From positions 62,001-126,000 of the forward strand of contig CAWFPF010000003.1 in assembly GCA_963817705.1 (NCBI GenBank): a DNA stretch of 64,000 nucleotides, written 5' to 3'. Shown here in pieces: positions 19,438 to 27,797 of the stretch. The first letter of the stretch is position 1. Every line of letters begins with the position of its first letter. Made by a program: the position numbers and the translations under genes. Below the pieces are notes generated by a model, which was not told the DNA's origin, did not search any database, and worked only from the letters and a program-made list of their open reading frames with translations. This DNA comes from Rhodomicrobium sp963817705. GTDB lineage: Bacteria; Pseudomonadota; Alphaproteobacteria; Rhizobiales; Rhodomicrobiaceae.

Positions 19438-19565
19438 GGTGAGACCGGCGCCCTTCGCGGTTGCGAGATGTTCCGGGATAGGGATAGCAAGGAGTGTGCC
19501 ATGGGGTAAGACATTGATAGGACGTGGTTATTGTTCTGCCTCGATGCACGTCAGCTTCACGACTT

Positions 19566-19581
19566 TGTCGCAGATGCGACA
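19566..19581. promoter_or_regulatory. Perfect 7-2-7 palindrome between sufB and the VapBC genes
   Basis: TGTCGCA, two bases, TGCGACA, lying about 130 bases before sufB and about 97 before the divergent antitoxin gene. A perfect palindrome of this size is a likely protein-binding site. It does not match the RirA, Irr or Zur sites I know well enough to name. Confidence 0.45.
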
Positions 19582-19677
19582 GGCTTGCGACCGCAAATGC
19601 TCTTGCAAAACTAAGCGGCGGCAGACAAGTTCGAATGGCTCTCGACAAAATGGCCATCGGATAGCTATATTTTATCT

Positions 19678-19932
19678 ATGAGCACACACAGCGTTGCCGA
19701 AGCAAAAAACAAACTCCCCGAACTCATAGACCGCGCGCTGAAGGGCGAGGGCATCGTGATTACGCGCCACGGCCGCCCGGTTGTCGAGTTAAAGCCGATA
19801 CCCGAGCCCGAACGCCGGATAACGGATGAAGACATAGAATGGCTTGCTGCTCACCGGATTGGTGGAAGCAAAGCCTCTATAGATGCTGGGACACTTGTCT
19901 CCACCATGCGCGACGAGGACGATGAGCGTTGA
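19678..19932 (+). CDS. Antitoxin of the Phd/YefM family
   Basis: An 84-residue protein with the Phd/YefM fold in its first 50 residues (SVAEAKNKLPELIDRALKGE, then GIVITRHGRPVVELKP) and an acidic C-terminus that would wrap and block the toxin. The promoter looks tight: TATATT lies about 12 bases before the ATG, so the message may be nearly leaderless. The stop codon overlaps the toxin's TTG start, the usual coupling for such pairs. It should also bind its own promoter. Confidence 0.85.
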   Translation: MSTHSVAEAKNKLPELIDRALKGEGIVITRHGRPVVELKPIPEPERRITDEDIEWLAAHRIGGSKASIDAGTLVSTMRDEDDER

Positions 19933-20351
19933 GAGCGTACCTCGACGCCAGCTTTCTGGTCGCACTTTTTACGGACAATTCGTTCTCGGAGCGCGCCGGA
20001 GACTTTCTGCTGGCTGAGAAGCCCGTCCTACTGGTCAGCGATTTTGCCAGCGCCGAGTTTGCTTCCGCAGTTGCAAGACGCATGCGTATGGGGGACTTCA
20101 CAAGGAGCGGCGCGCAGCTCACTTTGTCGAATTTCGATGCTTGGACGCCGCGAGCCGTTCACCCTGTTCACGTTACGGCTGCAGATATAAAAGTGGCGGA
20201 GTCTTTCCTCCGGCGCTTGGATCTCACCCTACGTACGCCCGACGCGCTGCACATCGCCATCGCGCAGCGTGCCGGGGCCACGCTCCTGACGTTTGATAAG
20301 AAGATGGCTGAATGCGCCCGCTTTCTCGGAATGCCGATAGGAGCCTTGTGA
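19929..20351 (+). CDS. vapC: PIN-domain toxin (VapC family ribonuclease)
   Basis: A 140-residue PIN domain. Acidic active-site residues are visible: Asp in MRAYLDASFLVALF, Glu in SDFASAEFASAV, Asp in RTPDALHIAIAQR and Asp in LLTFDKKMAE. Such enzymes cut RNA (often tRNA) using Mg2+ when the antitoxin is lost. Translation starts at TTG 19929, overlapping the antitoxin's TGA. Its partner is the Phd-type antitoxin rather than a classical VapB. Confidence 0.87.
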   Translation: MRAYLDASFLVALFTDNSFSERAGDFLLAEKPVLLVSDFASAEFASAVARRMRMGDFTRSGAQLTLSNFDAWTPRAVHPVHVTAADIKVAESFLRRLDLTLRTPDALHIAIAQRAGATLLTFDKKMAECARFLGMPIGAL

Positions 20352-20354
20352 GGG

Positions 20355-21002
20355 CTAGTTGGCTTCTGAAACGCGCCGCGCGCGGGCCAGCAGCGACTCC
20401 CCCGTCTCCTCGCCAAAGCAATGCGCGAAATCATCGCATTCGCCGCAGCTTGGCGCGGTGCAGAGCGTATAGCTGGCATCGGCGCAGATGAGCCGGTAGA
20501 GGAATTTCTTCCACTTCATGTCTTGCGAATTGCGCATCGCGAGCGGCTTGAAGTGCCGCGTCATGAGCTGAGAGAGTTCGCCCCGGTCGCGCAAGCCGAG
20601 GTCTTGCCAAAGGTGGTTCGGCTGCTGGGCGCGCCGCGCGATCATGGCCGCGAGTAGCATTTCGAAAGGCGTGCGCGATGTGGTGCAGCGTTCGAGCAGA
20701 TCGAGGAGACAGGCTTCATCGGCGGTTCGCTCGAAAGACGCGTCGCGCGCGAACAGGCGCCAGGCCGCGGCCTTGGGGAAATAGTCTTTGACGAGGGCGC
20801 CGAATTGCTCGCCGGTCAGCCCCGCGGCGCCCGTTTGCGGCTGCCCTTGCACGGTCGCCTCACTCGACGAGATCGCCAGAATAGAGGCCACGGCGTGAGC
20901 ATCGAACTCATCGGTGCCTAATGCACGGGCTTCCATCAAGCTGAGATAGATGTCTTCCGCAGCCATGGCTGGAGAGTGCGGCAGACCTTGGACTGGGATC
21001 AT
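20355..21002 (-). CDS. nifQ: NifQ-family molybdenum-cofactor supply protein
   Basis: A 215-residue protein ending with the NifQ hallmark Cys181-x4-Cys186-x2-Cys189-x5-Cys195 (CTAPSCGECDDFAHC), which binds an Fe-S or Mo-Fe-S cluster. Upstream is the family's helical part with FEMLLAAMIARRAQQPNHLWQDLGL and TRHFKPLAMRNSQDMKWKKF (quoted as separate pieces). NifQ passes molybdenum to NifEN for FeMo-cofactor. The start at 21002 is preceded by GAGG; the frame runs open another 94 codons upstream without conserved sequence. No other nif gene is in the window, so its use here is uncertain. Confidence 0.82.
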   Translation of the reverse strand: MIPVQGLPHSPAMAAEDIYLSLMEARALGTDEFDAHAVASILAISSSEATVQGQPQTGAAGLTGEQFGALVKDYFPKAAAWRLFARDASFERTADEACLLDLLERCTTSRTPFEMLLAAMIARRAQQPNHLWQDLGLRDRGELSQLMTRHFKPLAMRNSQDMKWKKFLYRLICADASYTLCTAPSCGECDDFAHCFGEETGESLLARARRVSEAN

Positions 21003-21471
21003 CGTGTCTGAGCCTCGGCGTCCTGCAGCGGCCCCGTCACCCGGCGATCCGGGCGTTTCAAAAGCCGCAGAGGTTGTTTTTGTGACCCCGCATAAAGCGG
21101 GACATGCGCCTTGCGAGCGACAGTATCGCCGGGTGCGGAAGCGCAAGTGTATCCAAACGTCTGCAAGTTTTGAGCCAATTGGGTTCGAAATGCCGGACCG
21201 GGGGGCCGCGGCGGCGGGGCAAGACGCCGTGACAAATCCAATTATCCCGCCCCCAAACCTATTGCGCGGGACGCGATTTTCCATATAGTGCGTGCACCGT
21301 CCGGTTTGAGGCTGAACGGAACCGGCAGGCTGTTCCTAAACATGAATGTCCTCCGAGCGGCGTGCGAGCGCCCTGTTCCCGTGTCTCGGCTCTGCTTAAG
21401 ATCCTTCAACGCCTTTCCGAGGCTTGACGGGGGCTATGCGCCGGACTTCGTAGAAGCTAGGAAAGGCCGAT

Positions 21472-21984
21472 ATGCCATTTTACGAGCATACTTTTCTTGC
21501 GCGCCAGGATGTCACGGCGCAGCAAGTCACCGGGCTTATGAACACCTACAAAGCCGTCATCGAAGAGAATGGCGGTAAGGTCTCCAAGACCGAGTATTGG
21601 GGTCTCAAGTCCGCAGCCTACAAGATCAAAAAGAACCGCCGCGCGCATTACGCGTTCTTTAACATCGATGCCCCGCACGAGGCGGTGCTCGAAATGGAGC
21701 GGCAGATGCGGATTTCGACCGACATCATCCGTTTCCTGACAGTGCGCGTCGACGAGCTGGAAGAGAAGCCGTCGATTCAGATGCGCAAACAGGATGAGCG
21801 CGAGCGTGGCGACAGGGGCGACCGTGGAGATCGCGGCGACAGAGACCGGGGTCCGAGACCGCCGCGGCGTGACCGCGAGGACCGGCCCTTCGGAGGTGGC
21901 GGCGGCTTCCGGGGTGGCGATGACGACGGCGGCCAGCGGTTTGGCGGCGGCGCGCGTCCGCCGCGCGCGGGAGGTGAAGCATGA
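21472..21984 (+). CDS. rpsF: 30S ribosomal protein S6
   Basis: A 170-residue S6. Residues 1-105 are the normal alpha/beta domain (MPFYEHTFLARQDVT, YWGLKSAAYKIKKNRRAHY). The rest is a long charged tail with tandem arginine-glycine-aspartate repeats and a Gly-rich end, as often seen in alphaproteobacteria. AGGAAAGGCCGAT precedes the ATG. The stop overlaps rpsR by four bases. Confidence 0.96.
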   Translation: MPFYEHTFLARQDVTAQQVTGLMNTYKAVIEENGGKVSKTEYWGLKSAAYKIKKNRRAHYAFFNIDAPHEAVLEMERQMRISTDIIRFLTVRVDELEEKPSIQMRKQDERERGDRGDRGDRGDRDRGPRPPRRDREDRPFGGGGGFRGGDDDGGQRFGGGARPPRAGGEA

Positions 21985-22235
21985 GTATGCAAGGACACAG
22001 CGGCGGCGGAGCGCGGCGTCCCTTCTACCGGCGCCGGAAGACGTGCCCCTTTACGGGAGATAACGCGCCGGTCATCGACTATAAGGACGTGCGGCTCCTG
22101 CAGCGCTTCATCTCGGAGCGGGGCAAGATCGTACCCTCCCGTATCACGGCGGTGTCCGCCAAGAAGCAGCGGGAACTCGCCAAGGCCATCAAGCGTGCGC
22201 GCTTTCTGGGCCTCCTTCCCTATGTGTTGAAGTAG
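21981..22235 (+). CDS. rpsR: 30S ribosomal protein S18
   Basis: An 84-residue S18 with RRPFYRRRKTCPF, the conserved RLLQRFISERGKIVPSRIT (pieces of one region) and the end KRARFLGLLPYV. It pairs with S6 on the 30S platform. ATG overlaps the rpsF stop (ATGA), so the two are coupled. Confidence 0.97.
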   Translation: MSMQGHSGGGARRPFYRRRKTCPFTGDNAPVIDYKDVRLLQRFISERGKIVPSRITAVSAKKQRELAKAIKRARFLGLLPYVLK

Positions 22236-22245
22236 GAGCATCGCC

Positions 22246-22830
22246 ATGCAGGTCATTCTCCTGGAACGGATCGGCCGGTTGGGCCAGATGGGCGACGTGG
22301 TGAAGGTGCGGCCGGGTTACGCGCGCAACTTCCTTTTGCCGCAGGGCAAGGCACTTCGCGCCACCAAAGAAAATATGACGCAGTTCGAGCACCAGCGCTC
22401 GCAACTCGAAGCCAACAATCTCCAGCGCAAGCAGGAGGCCGAGGCCGTCGCGGCGAAGCTGAACGGCTTGAGGTTTACAGTGATCCGGCAAGCCGGCGAC
22501 ACGGGCCAGCTCTACGGCTCGGTCTCGACGCGCGACGTCTCCGACGCCGTGACCGCCGGGGGTTTCACGATCGACCGCGTTCAAGTCCTGCTTGACCGCC
22601 CGATCAAGAACCTTGGGGTTCATGACGTCCGCGTGGGACTTCACCCGGAGGTCGAGATCAAGGTCTCGATCAATGTCGCGCGGACGGAAGAAGAAGCCGG
22701 ACGCCAGGCCGCTGGCGAGGATGTCACCAAGGTTCGCGACGAATACGCCGCGGATTATGCCGCCGAGCAAGCCGCCATCGCCGCCGAGGCCGCCCTGTTC
22801 GAAGGCGAGGGTGTGGCGCTGGAAGAATAA
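22246..22830 (+). CDS. rplI: 50S ribosomal protein L9
   Basis: A 194-residue L9 with the signature N-terminus (MQVILLERIGRLGQMGDVVKV and GYARNFLLPQGKA) that binds 23S rRNA and the C-terminal domain (GQLYGSVSTRDV, DVRVGLHPEVEIKVS). About 45 extra acidic, Ala-rich residues follow the usual end. It is 10 bases after rpsR and closes the operon; a strong terminator follows. Confidence 0.97.
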   Translation: MQVILLERIGRLGQMGDVVKVRPGYARNFLLPQGKALRATKENMTQFEHQRSQLEANNLQRKQEAEAVAAKLNGLRFTVIRQAGDTGQLYGSVSTRDVSDAVTAGGFTIDRVQVLLDRPIKNLGVHDVRVGLHPEVEIKVSINVARTEEEAGRQAAGEDVTKVRDEYAADYAAEQAAIAAEAALFEGEGVALEE

Positions 22831-22861
22831 CGCGGCTCCGGCTCAACCTTCTATCGCAATC

Positions 22862-22891
22862 AAAAAAGCCCCGCCTCCAGCGGGGTTTTTT
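22862..22891 (+). terminator. Rho-independent terminator of rpsF-rpsR-rplI
   Basis: An A-run, then a GC-rich hairpin (CCCCGC, five-base loop, GCGGGG) followed by six T, 31 bases after the rplI stop. Because of the A-run it could work in both directions. Confidence 0.92.
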
Positions 22892-23034
22892 ATGGGTCCT
22901 GGGCGTAAAACCCTCCGCGATGCCTGAAACGCATGGCAGATGTGCGCACGGCTGGGTTGCGCGCGAGCCGTTTGAACCCTACACGGCTTAGACGTAGGTC
23001 TCATGGCCTCTTAGCGTCTTTAGCAAGTTGAGAA

Positions 23035-24572
23035 ATGGAGCGGAACGTGGACGGTTCGCGCGTTCGTTGCCCTGCGCTGCGGGACAAGATCATGGCGGCT
23101 GCCGATGCCGCCGCGCTTATTCCCTCTGGTACAAATGTCGGGATGAGCGGCTTTACGGGCGCGGGCTATCCAAAGGCTGTGCCCGCAGCGCTTGCCGAGC
23201 GGATCCACGCCCGGCATGAGGCGGGCGAAAAATTCAAGATCAGCGTCTGGACAGGGGCTTCGACAGCGCCCGAACTCGACGGAGCGCTCGCCAACGCCGA
23301 CGGGATCGAACTGCGGCTTCCCTATCAGTCCGATCCGACATGCCGCAAGCGCATCAACGCCGGCGAGATGGACTATATCGACATTCACCTCAGCCAGGTC
23401 GCTCAATTCGTTTGGTTCGGCTTTTTCGGCACCCTCGATGTCTCCGTTGTGGAAGTCGCGGCCATCCTGGAGGACGGGCGGCTCATTCCATCCTCGTCCA
23501 TAGGGAACAACAAAACCTGGCTCGATCAGGCGGACAAGGTCATTCTTGAGGTCAATTCATGGGCAAACCTCGGCCTCGAAGGCATTCACGACATCTATTA
23601 TGGCACGCGGCTACCCCCTGACCGCCAGCCGATTCCCCTGGTGAAGCCCAGCGATCGCATCGGCGAGGATTATCTGCGCTGCGATCCGGCCAAGGTCATC
23701 GCGGTCGTTGAAACCGATGCCCCGGACCGCCTATCGAAATTCACCACGCCGGATCAGAATTCGAAGGCGATTGCAGAACACATCATGGAGTTTCTCGGCC
23801 GCGAGGTGAAGAAAGGCCGGCTGCCTCCGAACCTGCTGCCCTTGCAATCGGGCGTGGGTAATGTCGCCAACGCCGTCATGGCCGGACTTGAACATAGCCC
23901 ATTCGAAAACCTCACCGCCTACACCGAAGTGCTTCAGGACGGGATGCTGACCCTCCTCAAACAGGGCAAGATGACGTTCGCGTCTGCGACCGGGCTTTCG
24001 CTCAGCCCCGACGGCGATGCTTGAATTCGATCACAACATCGCGTTCTACCGCGACCGGGTCTTGCTCCGGCCTCAGGAGATCAGCAACCACCCCGAAGTC
24101 ATCCGGCGGCTCGGCGTGATCGCTATGAACGGGCTGATCGAAGCCGACATCTACGGCAACGTCAACTCGACGCATATCCAAGGGTCGGCCATCATGAATG
24201 GGATTGGCGGCTCGGGCGATTTCGCGCGCAACGCCTATCTTTCGATCTTCATGACGCCCTCGGTTGCGAAGGGCGGAGATGTCTCGTGCATCGTGCCGAT
24301 GGTGACCCATGTCGATCATACCGAGCATGACGTTCAAGTCATCGTCACGGAGCAGGGGCTCGCCGATCTTCGCGGTCTGGCGCCGAGGCAGCGCGCCAAG
24401 CTCATTATCGCGAACTGCGCGCACCCAAGCGTTCAGGCCCGCGCTCGAAGAATATTTCGACCGCGCGCTGCATTATTCGCCAGGTCTGCACACGCCGCAT
24501 CTCTTGGAGGAAGCCTTCACTTTTTTTCCCAATTGGGCTGCGAATAAAGCCGCGGCCAAGGCTTGGCGCTAG
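23035..24572 (+). pseudogene. Succinate/acetate CoA-transferase (acetyl-CoA hydrolase family) with two frameshifts
   Basis: Three successive frames add up to one complete enzyme of about 510 residues. Frame one (23035 to about 24013) covers the N-terminal half with GNVANAV and the catalytic Glu298 in YTEVLQDG. Frame two (about 24014-24430) has PQEISNHPEVIRRLG, GNVNSTHIQGS and GGSGDFARNAYLS. Frame three (to 24572) has FRPALEEYFDRA and GLHTPHLLEEA. Each break is repaired by removing one G, at 24013/24014 and at 24431. The enzyme would move CoA between succinate and acetate. With two separate breaks the gene is either decayed or poorly sequenced; the rest of the protein is well preserved, which favours recent or artificial breaks. 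Confidence 0.85.
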
Positions 24573-24650
24573 GCATAAAGCGCGCCGCAGCCGCTTCACG
24601 CCGGCCGCCTTCCTCAGCCGTCTTTCCATCGCATGCGAGGCTGCGGTCAA

Positions 24651-24740
24651 GCGTCCCTTCTCCCCTTGCGGGAGAAGGACAGGATGAGGGGTAATGCGCT
24701 CAGCACGCCGCGCGTAACCCCTCCCCCAGTGAGAGGGGAC
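24651..24740. repeat. Palindromic repeat, family B, after the CoA-transferase
   Basis: CTTCTCCCCTTGCGGGAGAAG hairpin (given in outline), then CAGGATGAGGGG and, 40 bases on, CCCCTCCCCCAGTGAGAGGGG as the degenerate second half. It separates two convergent genes and may end transcription from both. Confidence 0.7.
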
Positions 24741-24782
24741 GACTGCTCCAGCCTCGCAGCGCCGTCCAAGCCGTGAAACGTC

Positions 24783-25211
24783 TTACGGCGCGCGATGCCA
24801 CACATGGGTTTTGCAGACAACCCCAGCCAGAATGCAGCCTTCGAGCTTGACCTCGTCCTTCCCCTTCACCTCGATATAGCCGGTGTAGACTTTGCCGTCC
24901 TCGGAGTTGTAGACCTTGCCCTTCCACCGGTCCGGGCCATCCTTAGCCGCGCCCTCCATGATGATGACGCCCGCCATGGAGCGGCCCTTCAGCAGCGGAT
25001 CGGGATTGTTATCGTCCTTCTCGCGCGATTTGCTGGGCGTAACGACCTTGATGCAGACCCCGCCGGGGCAGGTATAGATTTGCGTGGTCCCGCCCGTGTC
25101 CGTGGTCCAGGTGCCGATGGCATCTTCCGCTGCGGCGAAGGACGATGCCGGCAGCGCCAGAAGCGCGGTAAGGCAGGCGGCAGCGGCCGTAAATCTCGAT
25201 ATGCGTGTCAT
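24783..25211 (-). CDS. DUF2147-family exported protein
   Basis: A 142-residue protein with a signal peptide (MTRISRFTAAAACLTALLAL, cut near SFA-AA). The mature part follows the DUF2147 plan: IGTWTTD near the start, KGKVYNSEDGKVYTGYIEV in the middle and a C-terminal GCILAGVVCKTHVW. Members are small periplasmic beta-barrels of unknown function, often in stress or envelope settings. Two further Cys (TCPGGVC) are seen in the first half. The ATG at 25211 is preferred over 25229 because the signal peptide then starts properly. Confidence 0.82.
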   Translation of the reverse strand: MTRISRFTAAAACLTALLALPASSFAAAEDAIGTWTTDTGGTTQIYTCPGGVCIKVVTPSKSREKDDNNPDPLLKGRSMAGVIIMEGAAKDGPDRWKGKVYNSEDGKVYTGYIEVKGKDEVKLEGCILAGVVCKTHVWHRAP

Positions 25212-25412
25212 CCCCGGAACCTTTCCCAATTCTTATTGCCAAGCTTTATGGGCGGGATGTTTACCATTCGCGTGGTGCCGCAGATATCGAACTTCCGTCG
25301 AGCGGGCCGCCCTCTGAGCGGCGGCAAAGAGGCTCGGTGCGCGGTGTTCTATCTTTCTTGCCAGCGGCGGCGCTGCTATGTCTAAAGCGCAAGCTTTCGC
25401 GGCGGGACCGGC

Positions 25413-26960
25413 ATGGCGGACATTTTCATCAGTTATAAGCGGGCGGACCGGGAGCGGGCCGCGCAAATCGCGGCGCTGCTCGAACAGGAGGGCTGGACCG
25501 TCTGGTGGGACACGCGCATCGTCGACGGCGACCGCTGGGATGCTACCATCGAGCGCGAGATCAACGCGGCGCGCTGCGTGGTGGTCATCTGGTCGCCCAG
25601 CTCCATCGACAACGAGAAGGCCTATTGGGTGCATATCGAAGCCCACAACGGGCGCGAGCGCGGCATTCTCGTGCCGATCTCCATCGGCGGGGCGGCGCCG
25701 CCCTTCGCCTTCAAGCTGATCCAGACGCGAAACCTCTCGGATTGGCATGGAACCTCGCGCGACGGCGCGGCGGGCGAATTCCTGGCCAATGTGCGCCTCA
25801 AGCTCGGCCAAGCTGCGGGCGCCGGCCTTCCGCCGCAGCCCGCGCCGGCCTCGCCTTTGAACGCAGCCGGCCAGGGCGCCGCGGAGCGCGAGTGGGGCGT
25901 GCTCGGCCTCGACAGCCATGACGATCCGGGGCTTGTCCTCGCCTTCGCCGGTAAATGGGAGAAGGACGACCCCGTCTGGGCCTATCGCGCGCGGCAGAAG
26001 GCGGCGGCGCTGGAAGCTCAGCGCCAGCGCGAGGAGCGGGAACGGGAGGCGCGTGAAGCCGAAGCGCGGCGGACCGCCATTGCCGGCCGGATCGCGCGGG
26101 AGACGGATCGCGACGCGCTGTTCGGACTGTGGCGGGAAGACCCCGGCGCGGTTGCCGCGCGGCTCCAGGCGCTTGGCTTCATAGAGGTAGCTTCGCGGAA
26201 GGACGGGAAGCCCACGAGCTATTGGCTCAAGCCCGGCGAGCGCTTCCGCGATCTCGACATCGCGCCGGAGATGGTCGCCGTGCCGGCCGGCGAGTTCTGG
26301 ATGGGATCGAAGGACGGCGAAGGCGATGCCGATGAGCACCCGCGCCACAAGGTCGCGATCTCGCGGCCCTTCGCGGTGGGGCGCTTCCCCGTGACCTTCG
26401 ATGAATGGGACGCGGCGGTTGCGGCCGGCGGCGTGACGCGCAAGCCCGACGATTACGGCTGGGGACGCGGGCGCCGCCCGGTCATCGACGTGTCCTGGGA
26501 CGATGCACAAGCCTACGTCAAATGGCTTTCGGGCAAGACGGGCCAGCGCTACCGGCTGCTCAGCGAGGCGGAGTGGGAATATTGCTGCCGGGCCGGCACT
26601 GAGACCGCCTATTCTTTCGGGGACACCATTACGAAGGCTCAGGCGCAATTCTCGGAAGGTTGGGGGAGCGCCGGCAAGACCGTGGAGGTTGGCTCTTTTC
26701 CCCCCAATGCGTTCGGCCTTTACGACATGCACGGCAATGTCTGGGAATGGTGCGAGGATTGCTGGAACGAGAGTTACAATGGTGCTCCCGCCGATGGCTC
26801 CGCCTGGGCAACCGGCGATTGTACGTTTCGCGTTTTGCGCGGCGGCTCTTGGCTCAGCCTTCCGCAGATCCTCCGCGCGGCGAGGCGCCTCAGGGACGAC
26901 GCAGAGTACCGGGTCAGCATTGGCGGTTTCCGCGTGGCCAGGACCCTTTTTACCCCCTAA
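25413..26960 (+). CDS. TIR domain fused to an FGE-like (SUMF1/C-type lectin fold) domain
   Basis: A 515-residue fusion. Residues 1-125 form a TIR domain (ADIFISYKRADRERA at the start; Glu76 in YWVHIEA is where the NADase Glu of SARM1-type TIR domains sits). Residues 200-225 form a charged coiled coil. From about 275 to the end is a formylglycine-generating-enzyme-like domain (PEMVAVPAGEFWMGS, RYRLLSEAEWEY, GNVWEW, GGFRVAR). The paired catalytic Cys of true FGE are missing: residues 477-492 read GGSWLSLPQILRAARR. So this half more likely binds a ligand than makes formylglycine. TIR NADases with sensor domains act in antiphage defence; that role here is inference. No signal peptide. Confidence 0.85.
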   Translation: MADIFISYKRADRERAAQIAALLEQEGWTVWWDTRIVDGDRWDATIEREINAARCVVVIWSPSSIDNEKAYWVHIEAHNGRERGILVPISIGGAAPPFAFKLIQTRNLSDWHGTSRDGAAGEFLANVRLKLGQAAGAGLPPQPAPASPLNAAGQGAAEREWGVLGLDSHDDPGLVLAFAGKWEKDDPVWAYRARQKAAALEAQRQREEREREAREAEARRTAIAGRIARETDRDALFGLWREDPGAVAARLQALGFIEVASRKDGKPTSYWLKPGERFRDLDIAPEMVAVPAGEFWMGSKDGEGDADEHPRHKVAISRPFAVGRFPVTFDEWDAAVAAGGVTRKPDDYGWGRGRRPVIDVSWDDAQAYVKWLSGKTGQRYRLLSEAEWEYCCRAGTETAYSFGDTITKAQAQFSEGWGSAGKTVEVGSFPPNAFGLYDMHGNVWEWCEDCWNESYNGAPADGSAWATGDCTFRVLRGGSWLSLPQILRAARRLRDDAEYRVSIGGFRVARTLFTP

Positions 26961-27017
26961 CTCTTTACCTCTTTACCTCTTGAGCACTGAGCTTTTGCTT
27001 GCACTCGGAGCGGGTGT

Positions 27018-27043
27018 CCCGCCGGAGGCGGGCGGTTTTTTTT
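27018..27043 (+). terminator. Rho-independent terminator after the TIR-FGE gene
   Basis: CCCGCC, three-base loop, GGCGGG, CGG, then eight T, about 58 bases after the stop codon. A short tandem repeat of CTCTTTAC units (26962-26982) lies between stop and hairpin. A plus-strand terminator that also separates this gene from the convergent brnTA pair. Confidence 0.88.
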
Positions 27044-27084
27044 GCGCCCCCCGCGAACGGCCTGCCCGGGGATTGGCCGACGGC

Positions 27085-27357
27085 TTACGGGTCCGGGTCT
27101 TGCCGCTGCCGGGCAATATACTCCCGCAGCACCGCGTTGATTTGCGTCTGGTAGCCCTTGGCATGCCGGGCGTGGAACCAGTCCAGGACATCGGCGTCGA
27201 GCCGCATCGTCACCGGCCGCTTGATGGGGCGGTACAGCCCGCCGCGCACCGCGCCGTCCCAGGCCGTGACCTCCGGCGCGTCCGGATCGGTGAGATCCGG
27301 AATGCCGCTGAGCGCATCCAGGGCCGCCTTTTCCTCCGCCGTCAGCTCTCTAACCAT
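27085..27357 (-). CDS. brnA: BrnA-family antitoxin
   Basis: A 90-residue protein with the BrnA ending: PVTMRLDADVLDWFHARHAKGYQTQINAVLREYI (a ribbon-helix-helix DNA-binding segment, cited in outline) and an acidic N-terminal half. ATG 27357 sits seven bases after AGGAG and overlaps the end of brnT, so it is made from the same message. It should neutralise BrnT and, with it, repress the promoter. Confidence 0.85.
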   Translation of the reverse strand: MVRELTAEEKAALDALSGIPDLTDPDAPEVTAWDGAVRGGLYRPIKRPVTMRLDADVLDWFHARHAKGYQTQINAVLREYIARQRQDPDP

Positions 27358-27619
27358 CCTCATACTCCTTTCTTTCACGTCGCGTGGCTTCCCGCACGCT
27401 GATGATGCGGCCCGGCGCGCCCTCCTCCGGCCAAGTGTGCACGATGAACAGCGTGCGTCTGTGCACAAAGGCCAGCGTGTTCCACCGGTCGCCATCGGGA
27501 TGCGGATCGGGCTGCGACAAGGCCAGCGGATCGGCGAGCGCTACCTCCGCGATGCTGAGCGGCAGGCCGTGTTTCCGCCGGTTTTGCTCATCCTTTTCCG
27601 CGCTCCATATCCAATCCAA
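27350..27619 (-). CDS. brnT: BrnT-family ribonuclease toxin
   Basis: An 89-residue toxin with the BrnT core: DWIWSAEKDEQNRRKHGL at the start, DPHPDGDRWNTLA in the middle and RIISVREATRRERKEYE at the end. BrnT cuts RNA and halts growth until BrnA binds it. I take the start as TTG 27619, just after GGAGGG and where the family's N-terminus begins; an upstream in-frame ATG at 27640 has no ribosome site and lies inside a palindrome that looks like the operator. Confidence 0.83.
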   Translation of the reverse strand: MDWIWSAEKDEQNRRKHGLPLSIAEVALADPLALSQPDPHPDGDRWNTLAFVHRRTLFIVHTWPEEGAPGRIISVREATRRERKEYEDG

Positions 27620-27634
27620 GCCACCCTCCCGTGC

Positions 27635-27648
27635 GTACATATTTGTAC
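27635..27648. promoter_or_regulatory. Candidate BrnA operator upstream of brnT
   Basis: GTACA, four AT bases, TGTAC: a perfect inverted repeat 16 bases ahead of the chosen brnT start. BrnT-BrnA systems repress themselves through the RHH antitoxin, which binds such short palindromes; the assignment here is by position. Confidence 0.5.
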
Positions 27649-27746
27649 ATACAGCGCCGAAGTCAACCGCCCCGCCGCTGCGCCACCCTTTCCTAAACTC
27701 GCGATACCACCGATATCTCGGTCAAGGCAAAGCTCGCGCAAGGCAA

Positions 27747-27797
27747 CGCATCGAGGTGCTGAATCCCGCAGATGTTTTGAAGAGGCTTAATCAATGA
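27747..27797 (+). pseudogene. Possible C-terminal remnant of a PIN-family toxin
   Basis: The 16 codons ending at 27797 read RIEVLNPADVLKRLNQ and overlap the next gene's ATG. That ending resembles the C-terminus of COG1569-type PIN toxins (..V.TPAEFL..L) that usually precede RHH antitoxins of the kind encoded at 27794. No longer toxin-like sequence is visible upstream in any frame, so this is at most a short relic. Confidence 0.3.

Noticed and set aside
21290..21470. A structured leader ahead of rpsF that might bind S6/S18.
   Set aside because: Such leaders are known in bacteria, but I could not find the conserved core by eye with enough confidence.
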